DNA from: Undaria pinnatifida | Taxonomy: Eukaryota > Sar > Phaeophyceae > Laminariales > Alariaceae | Assembly: GCA_012845835.1 (NCBI GenBank) | Contig: JABAKD010000010.1 | Coordinates: forward strand, 13,052,973 to 13,116,972 | Reading direction: 5' to 3' | DNA length: 64,000 bases | Part shown: positions 12,116-24,262 of the stretch, in pieces | Layout of the letters: the number at the start of each line of letters is the position of its first letter | How positions within the stretch are numbered: position 1 is the first letter of the stretch | Notes under the pieces: generated by a model | Seen by the model: the letters and a program-made list of their open reading frames with translations, nothing else | Database searches by the model: none | Told to the model about the DNA's origin: nothing | Position numbers and translations under genes: made by a program

Positions 12116-12319
12116 GAGGTGTGGGACGGTCGACCCTCGAAACACTTTTTCTGACCACGAGGTGGCGGTCGATTTGAGGTGTGGGAAGGCCAACACTAAA
12201 ACACCGAGATCTTTTGCGAGGCTCGATCCGGTGTTTTAGTGTTGGCCTTCCCACACCTCAAATCGACCGCCACCTCGTGGTCAGAAAAAGTGTTTCGAGG
12301 GTCGACCGTCCCACACCTC
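12116..12319. repeat. Perfect 91-bp inverted repeat with 22-bp loop
   Basis: The left arm 12116-12206 starts GAGGTGTGGGACGGTCGACC. The right arm 12229-12319 is its exact complement and ends GGTCGACCGTCCCACACCTC. The loop is 12207-12228. Confidence 0.95.
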
Positions 12320-12436
12320 TCCACCCCTACACTACACCTAGGGTAAATGCTGCCTGTTTTGGTGCGATGAGCGACGGCGGTACGACGCCACCCACGACCC
12401 AAAAACCCATGGTCCTGCCGAAGACGCCACTTGTTG

Positions 12437-12571
12437 AGGTGGGGTATTAGTCCGTTTGACCACTTGCAAAAGGTTAACCAATAGCTTACCCAAACTAAGC
12501 CCATAAGGCTTAGTTTGGGTAAGCTATTGGTTAACCTTTTGCAAGTGGTCAAACGGACTAATACCCCACCT
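12437..12571. repeat. 65-bp inverted repeat with 5-bp loop, from family D ends
   Basis: Left arm 12437-12501, loop CATAA at 12502-12506, right arm 12507-12571. The arm is the family D end module containing GTTAACCAATAGCTTACCC. Confidence 0.95.
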
Positions 12572-12586
12572 TAACAAATGGCGTAG

Positions 12587-12654
12587 GGTTAACCAATAGC
12601 TTACCCAAACTAAGCCTTATATAAAGCTTAGTTTGGGTAAGCTATTGGTTAACC
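12587..12654. repeat. 29-bp inverted repeat with 10-bp loop, from family D ends
   Basis: Arms are 12587-12615 and 12626-12654, each the GGTTAACCAATAGCTTACCC module or its complement. The family D end continues to about 12712. Confidence 0.9.
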
Positions 12655-13007
12655 TTTTGCAAGTGGTCAAACGGACTAATACCCCACTAAAACCTTAACA
12701 CAGAGTCTAACATGATACCTGGTAGCTACGAGTACGAGTACGTTGTGGCGTTCTAGCGGTAACAATCAGGCTCAAATAACCAAGGGGTCAACTGCGCATG
12801 CCCGGCGAGCATATATTATGCGAACACACTTCTGCCAACGCTAAAAGTTGACTGTCTCTATTAATATATACGGTGCTACAACAGCTGGTATATCGTACAT
12901 ACATTGTATTAATATGATAATATGCGCAAACAACAAAACTAAGGGACGGCTTTGAAAACTACGACCAAGTGATGACCCTTTGACCAGAAAACAAGACCCC
13001 GTACACT

Positions 13008-13176
13008 TGTAAGTCATCTAATCATATTTTCGAGCCGGTTCCTCTTCTCAGATGTACGAAGTATATATAATTATAAGTCACATAGCATATTTTCCAACCA
13101 GTGTTCCTCTTCTCAGATGTATATAGTTAGAAGTCACTCCGGCATATTTTCGAGCCAGTTCCTCTTCTCACATGTA
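13008..13176. repeat. Three tandem units of about 60-70 bp
   Basis: AAGTCA...CATATTTTCGAGCC...GTTCCTCTTCTCAGATGTA occurs three times, spaced 60-70 bp apart. Confidence 0.8.
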
Positions 13177-13887
13177 GTGTGGGGGGAAACAGTTGCATCA
13201 ATACATCCCCCCTTAGAGTCGGTGCAGCCCTGCAGCCCACCCGCCTCGACCAGGAAGGATCGATCAATCAATGCCTCGAAGCAACACCGAACGTCGAACG
13301 GGGAAATATTCAGTACTTAGTGCATGCCCGAGATCTTGCCCGAGATGCGCACACATACGTCATGATGAATGAACACAATAATAACCTGAATAATAGAGCA
13401 TCATCTCATCATCAGCTGTGCCGACGACAAAAGCCAATGATTCGAACCGAGGTAAGCGATGGATCCATCATGTGAGGGGGGTTGATACAAGCTCTGGTCG
13501 CGCGGATCTCTTGGCACGCGGCAGTCTGTTCGCGCTTGCGAGCTATTAGGCAGCAGCAAGCAGCAGCAGCAGCAGCCACAGAGTGCAATGAAAGGCGTCC
13601 CGCAAAAATTATTTTGCACAAGAATTCAACACCCCTCTCACCGCTATAATAATAATAGCTACTCACCACACATAACGCGTCGGGTGTTCCGCGAAAACGT
13701 TCAGCGTCCGACGGGTGTCCTACATTGAAATTGCCGTTTTCTGGACCATGCTAACGAAGTTAACCCTAACCCGTACCAAATACCGGTCGAAGTGACCCTC
13801 CCCTGAAATGACATCATCACCGGGATGGAATGGTTAGAAAAACGTCAAATAATGCACTGCTGCGTCGAACCGTCGGTTTTTTGTAGC
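13177..13887. other. No gene seen
   Basis: A GCAGCA-rich stretch lies at 13550-13575. No other structure was recognised. Confidence 0.4.
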
Positions 13888-14200
13888 TGTTGTTAAGGAA
13901 ATTAGTGAGGTATTAGCCCGTTTGACCGTCGGCAGAAGGTTAACCGATAGCTTACCCAAACTAAGCCTTATAACAGTCTTCCCCCCTGAAACGGCGGGAT
14001 AGCAGGTCGGCCGGATACACGGGTCCGCCTGTCAATATCCAAGCGGTTTCATCTCCTGGGTATACCCGGGAGAGTGTTTTAAGTTCGACACGCGGGGAAA
14101 GTCTGAAAAAGTTTATTATGTGGATGGTGGGATTTGAACCCACGACCCCCAAAAACCCATGGTCTGTCGACGACGCCATTTGTCAAGGTATTAGTGGGGG
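13888..14200 (+). repeat. Family D tRNA-like repeat, near full length
   Basis: It starts TTAAGGAAATTAGTGAGGTA and ends TCAAGGTATTAGTGGGG, so a short direct repeat sits at both ends. On the minus strand GGGTTCAAATCCCACC, near 14128-14143, is a clean tRNA T-arm/B-box. Confidence 0.8.
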
Positions 14201-14611
14201 ACTCTCAGGACACTGTACGAACAACCCAAAGACAGAGACTCAAACCTCGTAAACCCCAGAAGTGGTGAACTATCGAGGATCGGTGGCGGCTTGAAAGTCA
14301 ACTGGCCACGGCCGCGCCTCGAGATTCGTCGACGTTACGTTGGATTCCCGGAGTAAACTCACTGGCGATGTGAACTTGCAGGCACCAAGAGCCTCGTGCG
14401 GCTCCCGTTGAAGTCGTGTAGCGCGCCGGGGGAAGAGGAAGTTTAATCGGTCCCGGGTCGTCCAGAAAGCGGACCAGGTATACCTTGTACTCGGTAGTGC
14501 TCGCGCTTATTTTTCCAAGCCACTATAACTCATCGTCTCCCTTGTACCAGAAGTGGGCTCGCTTAGGAAGTGCTGTGCCGTGGTAGCGACGGAGCCAATC
14601 GGCGGGGGGAC

Positions 14612-14690
14612 CACATTATTAGTCCGTTTGACCACTTGCAAAAGGTTAACCAATAGCTTGAAAACTGAGCCTTATAACACTGTTCATCCC
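14612..14690 (+). repeat. Family D end fragment
   Basis: TATTAGTCCGTTTGACCACT through AACCAATAGCTTG and CCTTATAACACT. The rest of the element is absent. Confidence 0.75.
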
Positions 14691-15147
14691 ACAGGATGCG
14701 GGCTGAAGTTGATCGCCGTCCGTCCATCCGTCGATTTTTTGTAGTATGGCTGCTCATTCCACGAGGGTACCTTACTTACCACTTGATATTCGAGAAAATG
14801 GGTGGCATACTCGTTAAATTATATGTATACCCGAAAGCCCTAGCCGAATGGAACGCAACCAAGCGATGTAGGGTGACCCCGCACCTTCGTCTCGTCCACA
14901 GTGTGCGTCAACCATTTTCTCGTCTAATCGAATAAGTGGTAAGCTCTACTGCATTCCACAGAATGCCGCGACGTGTGTTTACGACAGAGAGAGGTGCACC
15001 AATTTTTTTTTCAAGTTTCCTCAATTTGGGAGCTTTAAGGCCTCTCCCGCAAAAACTTATTTGGGGGAAAAAATAACACTGCCACCGGACGGCCAAATGC
15101 CATGTGGCCTAGGTAAAAAACGAGAATCATGCAAAAAAAAAAGGCCT
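14691..15147. other. No gene seen
   Basis: Short frames and A/T homopolymers only, before the ATT microsatellite. Confidence 0.4.
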
Positions 15148-15490
<343 letters not shown>

Positions 15491-15771
15491 TTTCCGGCGA
15501 TTTTGGGTTAAGAAGCCCCGTCGTTCAGAAAAAAAAATAGCAAAAAAAAAGGTATACCTCTATCGTAGCATGCATACCGGGCTCGAGATGCTCGCCGTCT
15601 TCTTCCGGCGTGTTGATGACTCTGTGTCCCGTACCTTAATCAGCGTACATCGGGTGTTGTTGAGGGTTTTGAAGCATCGGCTGTGCGTCCACAGTAACAG
15701 ATATCAAGAGTCTGTCATCAGACAATTTTGGGCAATTCATCCAAAAACTTGGTTTAGAGCCATGTTATGTT

Positions 15772-15900
15772 ATGCATACACACCCCGTAACGCGCGCGAT
15801 TGAAGTATCACACCCAGCTTCACACCCAGCTTGCAAAGCTGGGTTTGGATCAAAATCTTTTCTTGTTCGATCTCAACAGCTGAATTTCAGAAGTATTTTT
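15772..15900 (+). repeat. Diverged family A 3'-end fragment
   Basis: CACCCCGTAACGCGCGCGAT, a duplicated CACACCCAGCTT module, and then a degenerate TTCGATCTCAACAGCTG show a decayed copy. Confidence 0.6.
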
Positions 15901-16639
15901 CAAATATGCAGTCTATAGGAAAAAAAACGTTTTTTCCAAATTTTTTGGTGCCAATTACCAAAACCAACAATATAATAGTAAGTTCCTCCCCCGTCTATCC
16001 CTCCAACCGCCACAATCCCCCTCCCCACCTCTCTGCCATTTTCCCACTCGTCTCGACCCTCCTGTGTGGTGGTGCTTGACGTCACATGCATGCATGCATA
16101 CACGATTCGCGTCACCTCCCATGGGAAATATAACGTACCCAAACAAACCAAAACCTTGAAAACCACGCGTCGTGCAGCCGAAGCTGTGGCTTTTACCTTG
16201 TGTCCAGCAGTACCTACTACTGTAACAGAGAAAAAGGTTCTAGCCCCGTTACAACTTCAACGTCGTTTTCGGAAACACCCTCTACCTGCATGATGGGGTG
16301 TGCTAGGACGGAAATTGTTTTTCGAAGCGGGTAAAAGGGATAAACCCATGCATGACACAGACAGCTCGCTGCCTCTTCCGCCTATTATTACTGTATACAG
16401 CAGTGAGTGTGATACACATTATTATTTGACGTTTGCAACCATTTTACCCAGTGATGTCATCAGGAGGGACTTCGACCGGTATTTCGTATGGGTTATATAG
16501 GGTTAGGGTTAGTTAACGTTGTTGAAAAAACACAATAATCTATGTAGGACACCCGTGTTTTACAAGAAAGAACTAAGACCCCCTCCGCGTCAGCAATAAT
16601 ACCACACATATCTCTGGTACGAGGTCTACATATTATATC
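15901..16639. other. No gene seen
   Basis: A pyrimidine-rich run lies at 15984-16065; no convincing exon was found. Confidence 0.4.
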
Positions 16640-17345
16640 GCTTTAAGCTAAAACCTGAAATGCGCGAAACTGCTCATTGCAAAATAATAACAGGTTTATC
16701 GAAAGCAAGAACAAACAAACCGAGACACAGTGTAATCGAAGGCAGCGCATTTCATTACAGCATTCGCCCATTACACCACACCTCCTTCAGATTGGTTTTG
16801 GGCATCAGCAAAGTGGGCCCAACGCATGCCCGTAGTGTCTTAGGTGGAGTGCGCAGCGGTGGTAGTAAAAACCAAGTGCTCTGCTCGATAACCTGTGATC
16901 CTGGCCGTTGGTATATTGAGCAATCTCCGGGCCGCGTCTCCTCTTTATCAGGTGTGTGAACGGGAGATTCGTATGTGCCATTTTCAAAAGAGCTGTATGT
17001 AGTAACATGTTGCGTTGTCATATACTCTACCTGGTGTTATATAGAGGAAAGGAACATCTACTACTGCATGCTAGGGCAACGTTTCTGTGAGCACTACTAA
17101 CACGAGCATCAGACCTGGACGCGACATCTACAGGCCCACAACATCTTCGACTCCAATAGGAAAAGCAGGGTGCATAATCCAGCTAGCACAATCGCATGTT
17201 ATCTAACGTGAAAAAAGGAAACCACATGCAGAAACAACGAAAACCAACCTATATACAGTCAGTGCTCAGGGTACTACGTACGTACAGCCATCATGGTCGC
17301 CTCCCAATGTATGCCGAACCATTGGAACGAAGTAACCTAGCTGAG
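16640..17345 (+). repeat. Family B repeat, copy 2 (no family A downstream)
   Basis: It matches 21637-22110, e.g. TTGGTTTTGGGCATCAGC, CAACGCATGCCCGTAGTGTC, TTAGGTGGAGTG and CGACATCTACAGG. It ends in (AT)n at about 17356-17377, where a family C copy begins. Confidence 0.7.
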
Positions 17346-17377
17346 CGTGCATACATATATATATATATATATATATA

Positions 17378-17590
17378 GAATGATTCTTTTTTTGAGGGGA
17401 CAGAAATTTGTTCAGGAGTTTTTTCGTCTCGGCCTCAGTATGGGATTCTCGGAACTGGAAGTTATCGGTCAAATCGCTTCGTTCGAGCGCCGTCTTCGGG
17501 GAAAGGCTCCAACGCCCCTCGCCCTGCCTTATCCGTTCTGCACCTCGACGTGAACGTGGATAGATGCTGAGCGAGACAAGCGAGAAGTAA
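17378..17590 (-). repeat. Family C repeat, copy 1
   Basis: TTGAGGGGACAGAAATTTG, GGGATTCTCGGAACTGGAAG, CGCTTCGTTCGAGCGCCGTC and AGGTGCAGAACG-like sequence form a block that recurs inverted at 25008-25245. Confidence 0.8.
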
Positions 17591-17804
17591 GTGCGTTTTT
17601 TTTTTTTCGTATTTTGGGCGGTATACGCGCCCAAGCTATTGTTGGATCTTGGCATATATATGCAGAGCTTCAACGAATAAATTAAGGGATAACATTTTCC
17701 AAATTGGCATCATTTCCAAATTCGCGTCTAAATTTCTTCCCGACGACGCCTTTTTCATGGCCGCCTTGAAGCGCTTGCCCTATTGTACCTACTACTACTG
17801 TCGT

Positions 17805-18335
17805 GTGTCGTTGCCTTTCGGCTCAGTCGGTATAGTGCTATGTAACCAACGAAGGATGTGTAGTGAGTACGAGTCTCACCCAGATCATATTTGGTATTCA
17901 GGAGCGTGCGCGTTGGAGACGTGATGAATGGTCATCATAGTTGTTAGTGTTCAGGAGTTCTACTAACTGTAGTAGTACGTGGAGAGGAGATCGCCCCGGA
18001 GACCCCTCTTAGGAAGCCGGTGAGGATAAATTAACGAACTCGAAAACACATTTGGTCGCTTTTTTAGCACAACGCACTGAGTTACTGAGCCACGTGACAG
18101 CCGTGGGTAGTGCTATGTGTCGTGACTTTGATTATCACGGACTTTACATTTGTCTTTTTCAAGCATGCGCGCTGACGACATTATGAATGGCTATTTTGGT
18201 AGTTTGCTCCTGACTACTGCACGTACAACTACTACTGCTGCTGCTGTATGAAATAGTAGTTAGTGGCGAGGGGAGAGCCCCGGACATACCTGTTACAAAA
18301 GTCGGTGAGAATCAGTTAACGAAGTCGACAACATA
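17805..18335. repeat. Diverged tandem duplication of about 245 bp
   Basis: Paired landmarks are ATAGTGCTATGT / GTAGTGCTATGT, GATGAATGGTCAT / TATGAATGGCTAT, AGGAGATCGCCCCGGA / GGGGAGAGCCCCGGAC and GGTGAGGATAAATTAACGAA / GGTGAGAATCAGTTAACGAA. Confidence 0.65.
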
Positions 18336-18339
18336 TATA

Positions 18340-19265
18340 TAGGGTTTATAGTTTCCGCGCACATATTGAAATGCCCGCCCCCCCTACCCCCCCCGATCCC
18401 TATTGTTCAAACGCCCCACCTAAAATCAAAATTTACCAGAGTAGTAAACACTACCAGCCAACTGATATCATCTCATTATCCTTCTAGCCATCCATGCCGT
18501 AGCTTCAACTCATCTCCGCCCTCCTCCCCCCCCCGCGCACCCCATTTTTTTTTTTTTTCTCGCTCTCTCTTGCTCAAACGCCCCACCCAATATGGAAATC
18601 CGCCAGAGTAACAAACACTTCCACGCCCTGGATATCGCCTCATTATCTTTTTAGAGCCGTCCATGCCGCTGCGGCAATTCCCACCCCCCCCTCGCCCCCA
18701 ACGCCCCCTCCTTCCCCACCACCCGCACCATCACCATCGCCTAGACCTAGCACCACGCGTATAGCAAACCCCTACATCTATGCGACCTAAAGCCCCCCCC
18801 CCCCCCCCCCCCCCTGCCACATTCTCCCCCCTCCCCCACACGAAGGATTTATAGTTTCCACGCACAACATAAGCTTCCCCACCTGTCCCTCCCCCCCTCC
18901 CCCCCTCCCGCCCCTCTTTTGATCAAAACCAGGCCCCCACGTCCTTCAAACCTCCGCCCTCCCCTCGCCGGTTATTCGACTTACAGCATTCACTTGATAA
19001 ACTGATGCATTTCCTTCCACAGCTGTCAGATTTCGTCCCCCTGAGAAGCGGGTTGTATAGTTTCCGCGCACAGACTGCCGAACATCACCCTGTTGACCCT
19101 GATAGCTACACTGTAGTTGCAAGGGGAGTCGCCGACCTATATCCTTAATAAGGACACACAACCCGTAATACGCGCGATCGAAGTATCACACACAGCTTGC
19201 AAAGATGAGGTTCGACGAAATATTCGATCTCACAGCTGGAGTGTACTTTAATTTTTATAATATAC
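18340..19265 (+). repeat. Family A C-tract repeat, copy 5
   Basis: It is nearly identical to the copy at 22926-23880, including TACCAGCCAACTGATATCAT and the T run after GCGCACCCCA. The full shared 3' end is present, with a C run at about 18791-18814. Confidence 0.85.
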
Positions 19266-19599
19266 CAAGCGCTCAGAGAGGGCCCCACGTGGTAGCCTGA
19301 GTGACCCGAGAAATTTGGGTTGTTGACGGCAACTTACGCACGTAGGCTCGTCTGAACACGTTGGCTCTCAGGAGATTTCGGCCCACCCGGGTATGCTTTA
19401 TTATGCCCCCCTTGAAATTTGTTCGAGTCCCATACGGATACTATCGTGACGTATGAAGAGTGGTTTTATATATTATACAAATTGAAATGCTACAAAGGCT
19501 GAAAAAGTCAACAAATTGTGAGACGTTTCGGAACTAGTAGATAAAAACGATAAAGGCAAGCAACCCCAAAAGGGGGGCGGGGGGAAACCCGCTTCCAAC

Positions 19600-20350
19600 C
19601 CCCCCCCTCTCCCCCCCTCCCCCCCCCCCCCCCCCCCCCTTCCCCCCCCCTCCCCCCCCTTTGTCCCCTTTGTCCCCTCCCCTTTCGTCCCCTCCTCCCC
19701 CTTTCGTTTTCACCTCCTTACCCAATAAACAGAAACATGCAACATGCGTCCACACACACAAGAAGTATTGCATAATGCTGCGACCCACTATACCCTCACC
19801 ACAGACTCACTTTACCCCCCCCCCCACCCACGTTAGGTTTAAAAGATGTTATCAAACTTCACATGCTACAAAAGGCTAATGTAGCCGTCCAATTGGTAGG
19901 AAATTTGGAACCAGTAGATAGACAAGAAATAAAGCACCGGATTTCCCCCCCCCCCCGCACCCCTCCCTCCCTTCCTAGCCGATTAAACATATCTATGCCC
20001 CTTCCCCCCCCCTCCCCCCCTTTTCCTCCCTTTGTCCCCTCCCCCTTCGTCCCCTCCTCTCCCTTTCGTTTTCACCTCCTTACCCAATAAACAGAAACAT
20101 GCAACATGCGTCCACACACACAAGAAGTATTGCATAATGCTGCGACCCACTATACCCTCACCACAGACTCACTTTACCCCCCCCCCCACCCACGTTAGGT
20201 TTAAAAGATGTTATCAAACTTCACATGCTACGAAAGGCTAACGTATCCGTCCAATTGGTAGGAAATTCGGAACCAGTAGATAGACAAGAAATAAAGCACC
20301 GGATTCCCCCCCCCCCGCACCCCTCCCTCCCTTCCTAGCCGATTAAACAT
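19600..20350. repeat. 362-bp tandem duplication
   Basis: CACCTCCTTACCCAATAAAC at 19711 recurs at 20073. The copies stay almost identical through GGTTTAAAAGATGTTATCAA and AGAAATAAAGCACCGGATT. Confidence 0.95.
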
Positions 20351-20889
20351 ATCTATGCCACAGGTTTAAACTCATTTTCTCCCCCCCCACTACCCCACCG
20401 CCCCCCTCCCTGGCCGCCGCAAAGAAACATGCCACAGTTTTAAACACATGAAAAGTATCATATAACACTGCAATATCTGTCGCGTTAAACCGCCCACTAC
20501 TTCGTCCACACCAAAGTATTCAATAAGCAGGCTAATCACATATACAAAACCTTGTAAATTTTCATTTTAAGGCTTCAACCCTAGCCTCGCGAAGTACTTC
20601 TATTCAACCCACACAGCGTAGCAAAATAATAAATACAGCCATAGTCAAACTATGAACAGTAACGGTATTATAAGTGTACTATGATACCTCTACAACCCAT
20701 AGTTGTCATGGTTGGTTGTTGCATGTTTATCTTCAGGGATAAATATGCATTTAACCATACTTAACAAAAGCCGCGAGGGGGAACGTTGAAATGACCAAAC
20801 GTCCCTCGCAACTTCGTTTTTAGCACCCTTGGAAAGCAATTTTTTCGACGTACATCAATACGTTTTGCAGATATGCACAACGGGCCACC
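20351..20889. other. No gene seen
   Basis: C-rich to 20410, then unremarkable A/T-rich sequence. Confidence 0.4.
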
Positions 20890-21470
20890 TCCCCCAACCA
20901 CCGTAAACTAACATTATTTGAAAACACCACTCTGAAACAACACAATAACGAAGTCTAGAACATCACCCAAAACATACACGTATAGCAACAACCACGCGAA
21001 CACAAAATATTACGTGTTCAAAAACACCACTATGAAACAAAACAACAACGAAGCCTAAGAACATCAACCAAAGCATACACGTGTAGCAACATCCACGCGG
21101 ACACAAATAGTATGTATTTGAGAACACCATTATGAAACAACACGATAGCGAAGTCTAGAACATCAACCAAAACATACGCGTATAGCAACAACCACGCAAA
21201 CACAAAATATTACGTGTTCAAAACACCACTCTGAAACAACACGATAACGAAGCCTAAGAACATCAACCAAAACATACACGTGTAGCAACATCCACGCGGA
21301 CACGCAAAATATGTATTTGAGAACACCATTATGAAACAACACAAAAACGGAGTCTAGAACACCAACCAAACCATACACGTGTAGCAACAACCACGCGGAC
21401 ACAAAATAATACTCCGGAGTATGTATTTGAAAACACCACTTTGAAACAACACGATATCGAAATCTAGAAC
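20890..21470. repeat. Tandem array of about 100-bp units with a 200-bp higher-order period
   Basis: Unit starts lie near 20947, 21048, 21149, 21248, 21347 and 21448. They alternate between CGAAGTCTAGAACATCA and CGAAGCCTAAGAACATC in the first four, giving a dimeric period. Shared cores are AAAACATACACGTGTAGCAAC and AACACCACTATGAAACAA. Confidence 0.9.
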
Positions 21471-21634
21471 ATCAACCAAGAATGCCCACACACTAAAACC
21501 ACATACACGTCTACATTCGAAACTCAGCCAAAAGATGGAACCCATGTACCCTGGATTCCAAATTGAGGTCCCTACGACTCAGAAACATCGCATAGTCTAT
21601 GTACAGTCTTTACACACACCTAAAAAAAAATACG

Positions 21635-22925
21635 TCAAAACTGCTCTTGCCAAATAACAGGTTCATCAAGAACGCAAGAACTAACAGAACAAGAGACGTG
21701 ATAATCGTAGCAGCGCTTATCATTATAGCATTCGCCCACCACATCACCTCCTTTGAAATTGGTTTTGGGCATCAGCGAACTGGGTCCAACGCATGCCCGT
21801 AGTGTCTTAGGTGGAGTGAGGAGCGGTAGTAAAAATGAAGTGCGCTGCTCGATAACCTGTTCCTGACCGTCGGTATACTGAACAATCTTCGGCCCGCATC
21901 TCCTCTGTATCAGGTGTGTGAGGAATATTATTTGTCGTTTTCAAGCAAGCGCTTGCGTTCACACATACTACCTGGCTTGATATAAAGGAAAGGAACACCA
22001 CTCGGCGATCATCTACAACACGCTAGGGCATGTTTTCATGAGCACCACTAACAAGAGCATCAGACATGGACGCGACATCTACAGGACCACAACATCTTCG
22101 ACGACAGTGGGGAGAAAACAGGGCGTATAATCGTACACTAGATAATAACAATGTGACAAAGAAGTACAAACAGATATGTTAACACTGCGGTAGACCACAC
22201 TACCAACTTATTACACAGGGTATTTCGTGCCTCCGGCCGTTTGTATGATCGCCTGACAACCTCTACCAAACGCAGTAGCATATGCCTAACGAAATAAAGT
22301 CACCCTCGCGTTCAATAGTGGTGACATCGCATGCCCACGTCACCTCGCTTGGTGTATTTGTAAGATGTATCTCTGTCTTAGAGTTGGCGACCTCAGAGCC
22401 CCACATCGGCACGGTAAAAACCATACGCGTAAAATCTTATTTGTGTGAGACAATAATAATGTGAAAAGGAGGTACAGACAGATATATATGTTAAAATTGT
22501 GGTAAACCGCACTGCCAACTTATTACGTAGGGTATTCCGTACATACCGTCTGCATGATCGCCTCCCAACCTATGCCAACGGAAGTATGACTAACGAAGTA
22601 ACGTAATTGAGCGCGTGTACACTAAGCGTTCCTTTCAAAGCACTAACGATTCGCATTTCCCCCTTTCGTTTTCAATGGTGGTGACATTTCATGACCACAT
22701 CACCTCGCCTGTTGTATTTGGCAATATGTATCACTTTCTTATAATTAGCGATGTCAGAAAATAATGGTATCTACATGATCGTACCTATCGATTAAATTTT
22801 TTGATCCATGTACAATAACAAATTATGAAGCTTTTAACACGTTGTTTACTACAACTAAGAACTGGGTTACATACTACATGTAACATCAAACCTTCTAGAA
22901 GAATACACATTACCAGGCGGGTGAT
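21635..22925 (+). repeat. Family B repeat, copy 3
   Basis: It extends from the same upstream module as 16640 through the module shared with 1735-3175. It runs straight into a family A copy at 22926. The order B then A matches that at 1.7-4.8 kb, so B and A may be one compound element. Confidence 0.75.
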
Positions 22926-23880
22926 ATAAACTGTCAGATTCGTCCCCTTCAAGGGTTTATAATTTCCGCGCACATATTGAAATGCCCGCCCCCCCCACCC
23001 CCCCGATCCCTATTGTTCAAACGCCCCACCTAAAATCAAAATTTATCAGAGTAGTAAACACTACCAGCCAACTGATATCATCTCATTATCCTTCTAGCCA
23101 TCCATGCCGTAGCTTCAACTCATCTCCGCCCTCCTCCCCCCCCCCCCCTCCCCTCCCCGCGCACCCCATTTTTTTTTTTTTTCTCGCTCTCTCTTGCTCA
23201 AACGCCCCACCCAATATGGAAATCCGCCAGAGTAACAAACACTTCCACGCCCTGGATATCACCTCATTATCTTTTTAGAGCCGTCCATGCCGCTGTGGCA
23301 ATTCCCACCCCCCCTCGCCCCCAACGCCCCCTCCTTCCCCACCACCCGCACCATCACCATCGCCTAGACCTAGCACCACGCGTGTAGCAAACCCCTACAT
23401 CTATGCGACCTAAAGCCCCCCCCCACCCCGCGCCACATTGCCCCCCCTCCCCCACACGAAGGATTTATAGTTTCCACGCACAACTTGAGCTGCCCCACCT
23501 GTCCCTCCCCCCCCCCCCCTCCTCCCGCCCCCCTTTTGATCAAAACCAGGCCCCCACGTCCTTCAAAACTCCGCCCTCCCCTCGCCGGTTATTCGACTTA
23601 CAGCATTCACTTGATAAACTGATGCATTTCCTTCCACAGCTGTCAGATTTCGTCCCCCTGAGAAGCGGGTTGTATAGTTTCCGGGCACAGACTGCCGAAC
23701 ATCACCCTGTTGACCCTGATAGCTACACTGTAGTTACAAAGGGAGTCGCCGACCTATATCCTTAATGAGGACGCACAACCCGCAATACGCGCGATCGGAG
23801 TATCACACACAGCTTGCAAAGATGAGTTTCGACAAATATTCGATCTCACAGCTGGAGTGCATTTTAATTTTATAACATAT
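22926..23880 (+). repeat. Family A C-tract repeat, copy 6
   Basis: It has the same structure as copy 5 with few differences, implying recent duplication or recent co-mobilisation. It follows family B directly. Confidence 0.85.
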
Positions 23881-23882
23881 GT

Positions 23883-24262
23883 ACATGTTAAGGTATTAGT
23901 GGGGTATTAGTCCGTTTGACCACTTGCAAAGATTAACCAATAGCTTACCCAAACTAAGCCTTATAACACTCTCCCCCCCTGAAACGGCGGGATAGCAGGT
24001 CGGCCGGATATACGGGCGCACCTGCCAAATATCCAAGCCGTTTCATTTCCTGGGTATATCGGGGAGAGTATTTTTCAAGGTCGACATGGGGGGGAAAGTC
24101 TGAAAAAGTTTATTATGTGTATGGTGGGATTTGAACCCACGTCCCCAAAAAAATCCATGATCTGTCGACGGCGCCATTTTTTAAGGTATTAGTGGGGTAT
24201 TAGTCCGTTTGACCACTTGCAAAAGGTTAACCAATAGCTCACCCAAACTAAGCCTTGTAACA
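23883..24262 (+). repeat. Family D tRNA-like repeat, full copy plus a second end
   Basis: TTAAGGTATTAGTGGGGTAT and the following 80-bp end module occur at both 23887 and 24181, flanking the body and the minus-strand tRNA-like T-arm (GGGTTCAAATCCCACC near 24125-24140). Confidence 0.8.

Noticed and set aside
14115-14175. Genuine tRNA gene
   Set aside because: The T-arm is good, but no matching acceptor stem can be paired and it recurs in a dispersed repeat, so it is SINE-like.
20890-21470. CRISPR array
   Set aside because: The units are contiguous near-identical monomers without unique spacers, and the genome is eukaryotic.
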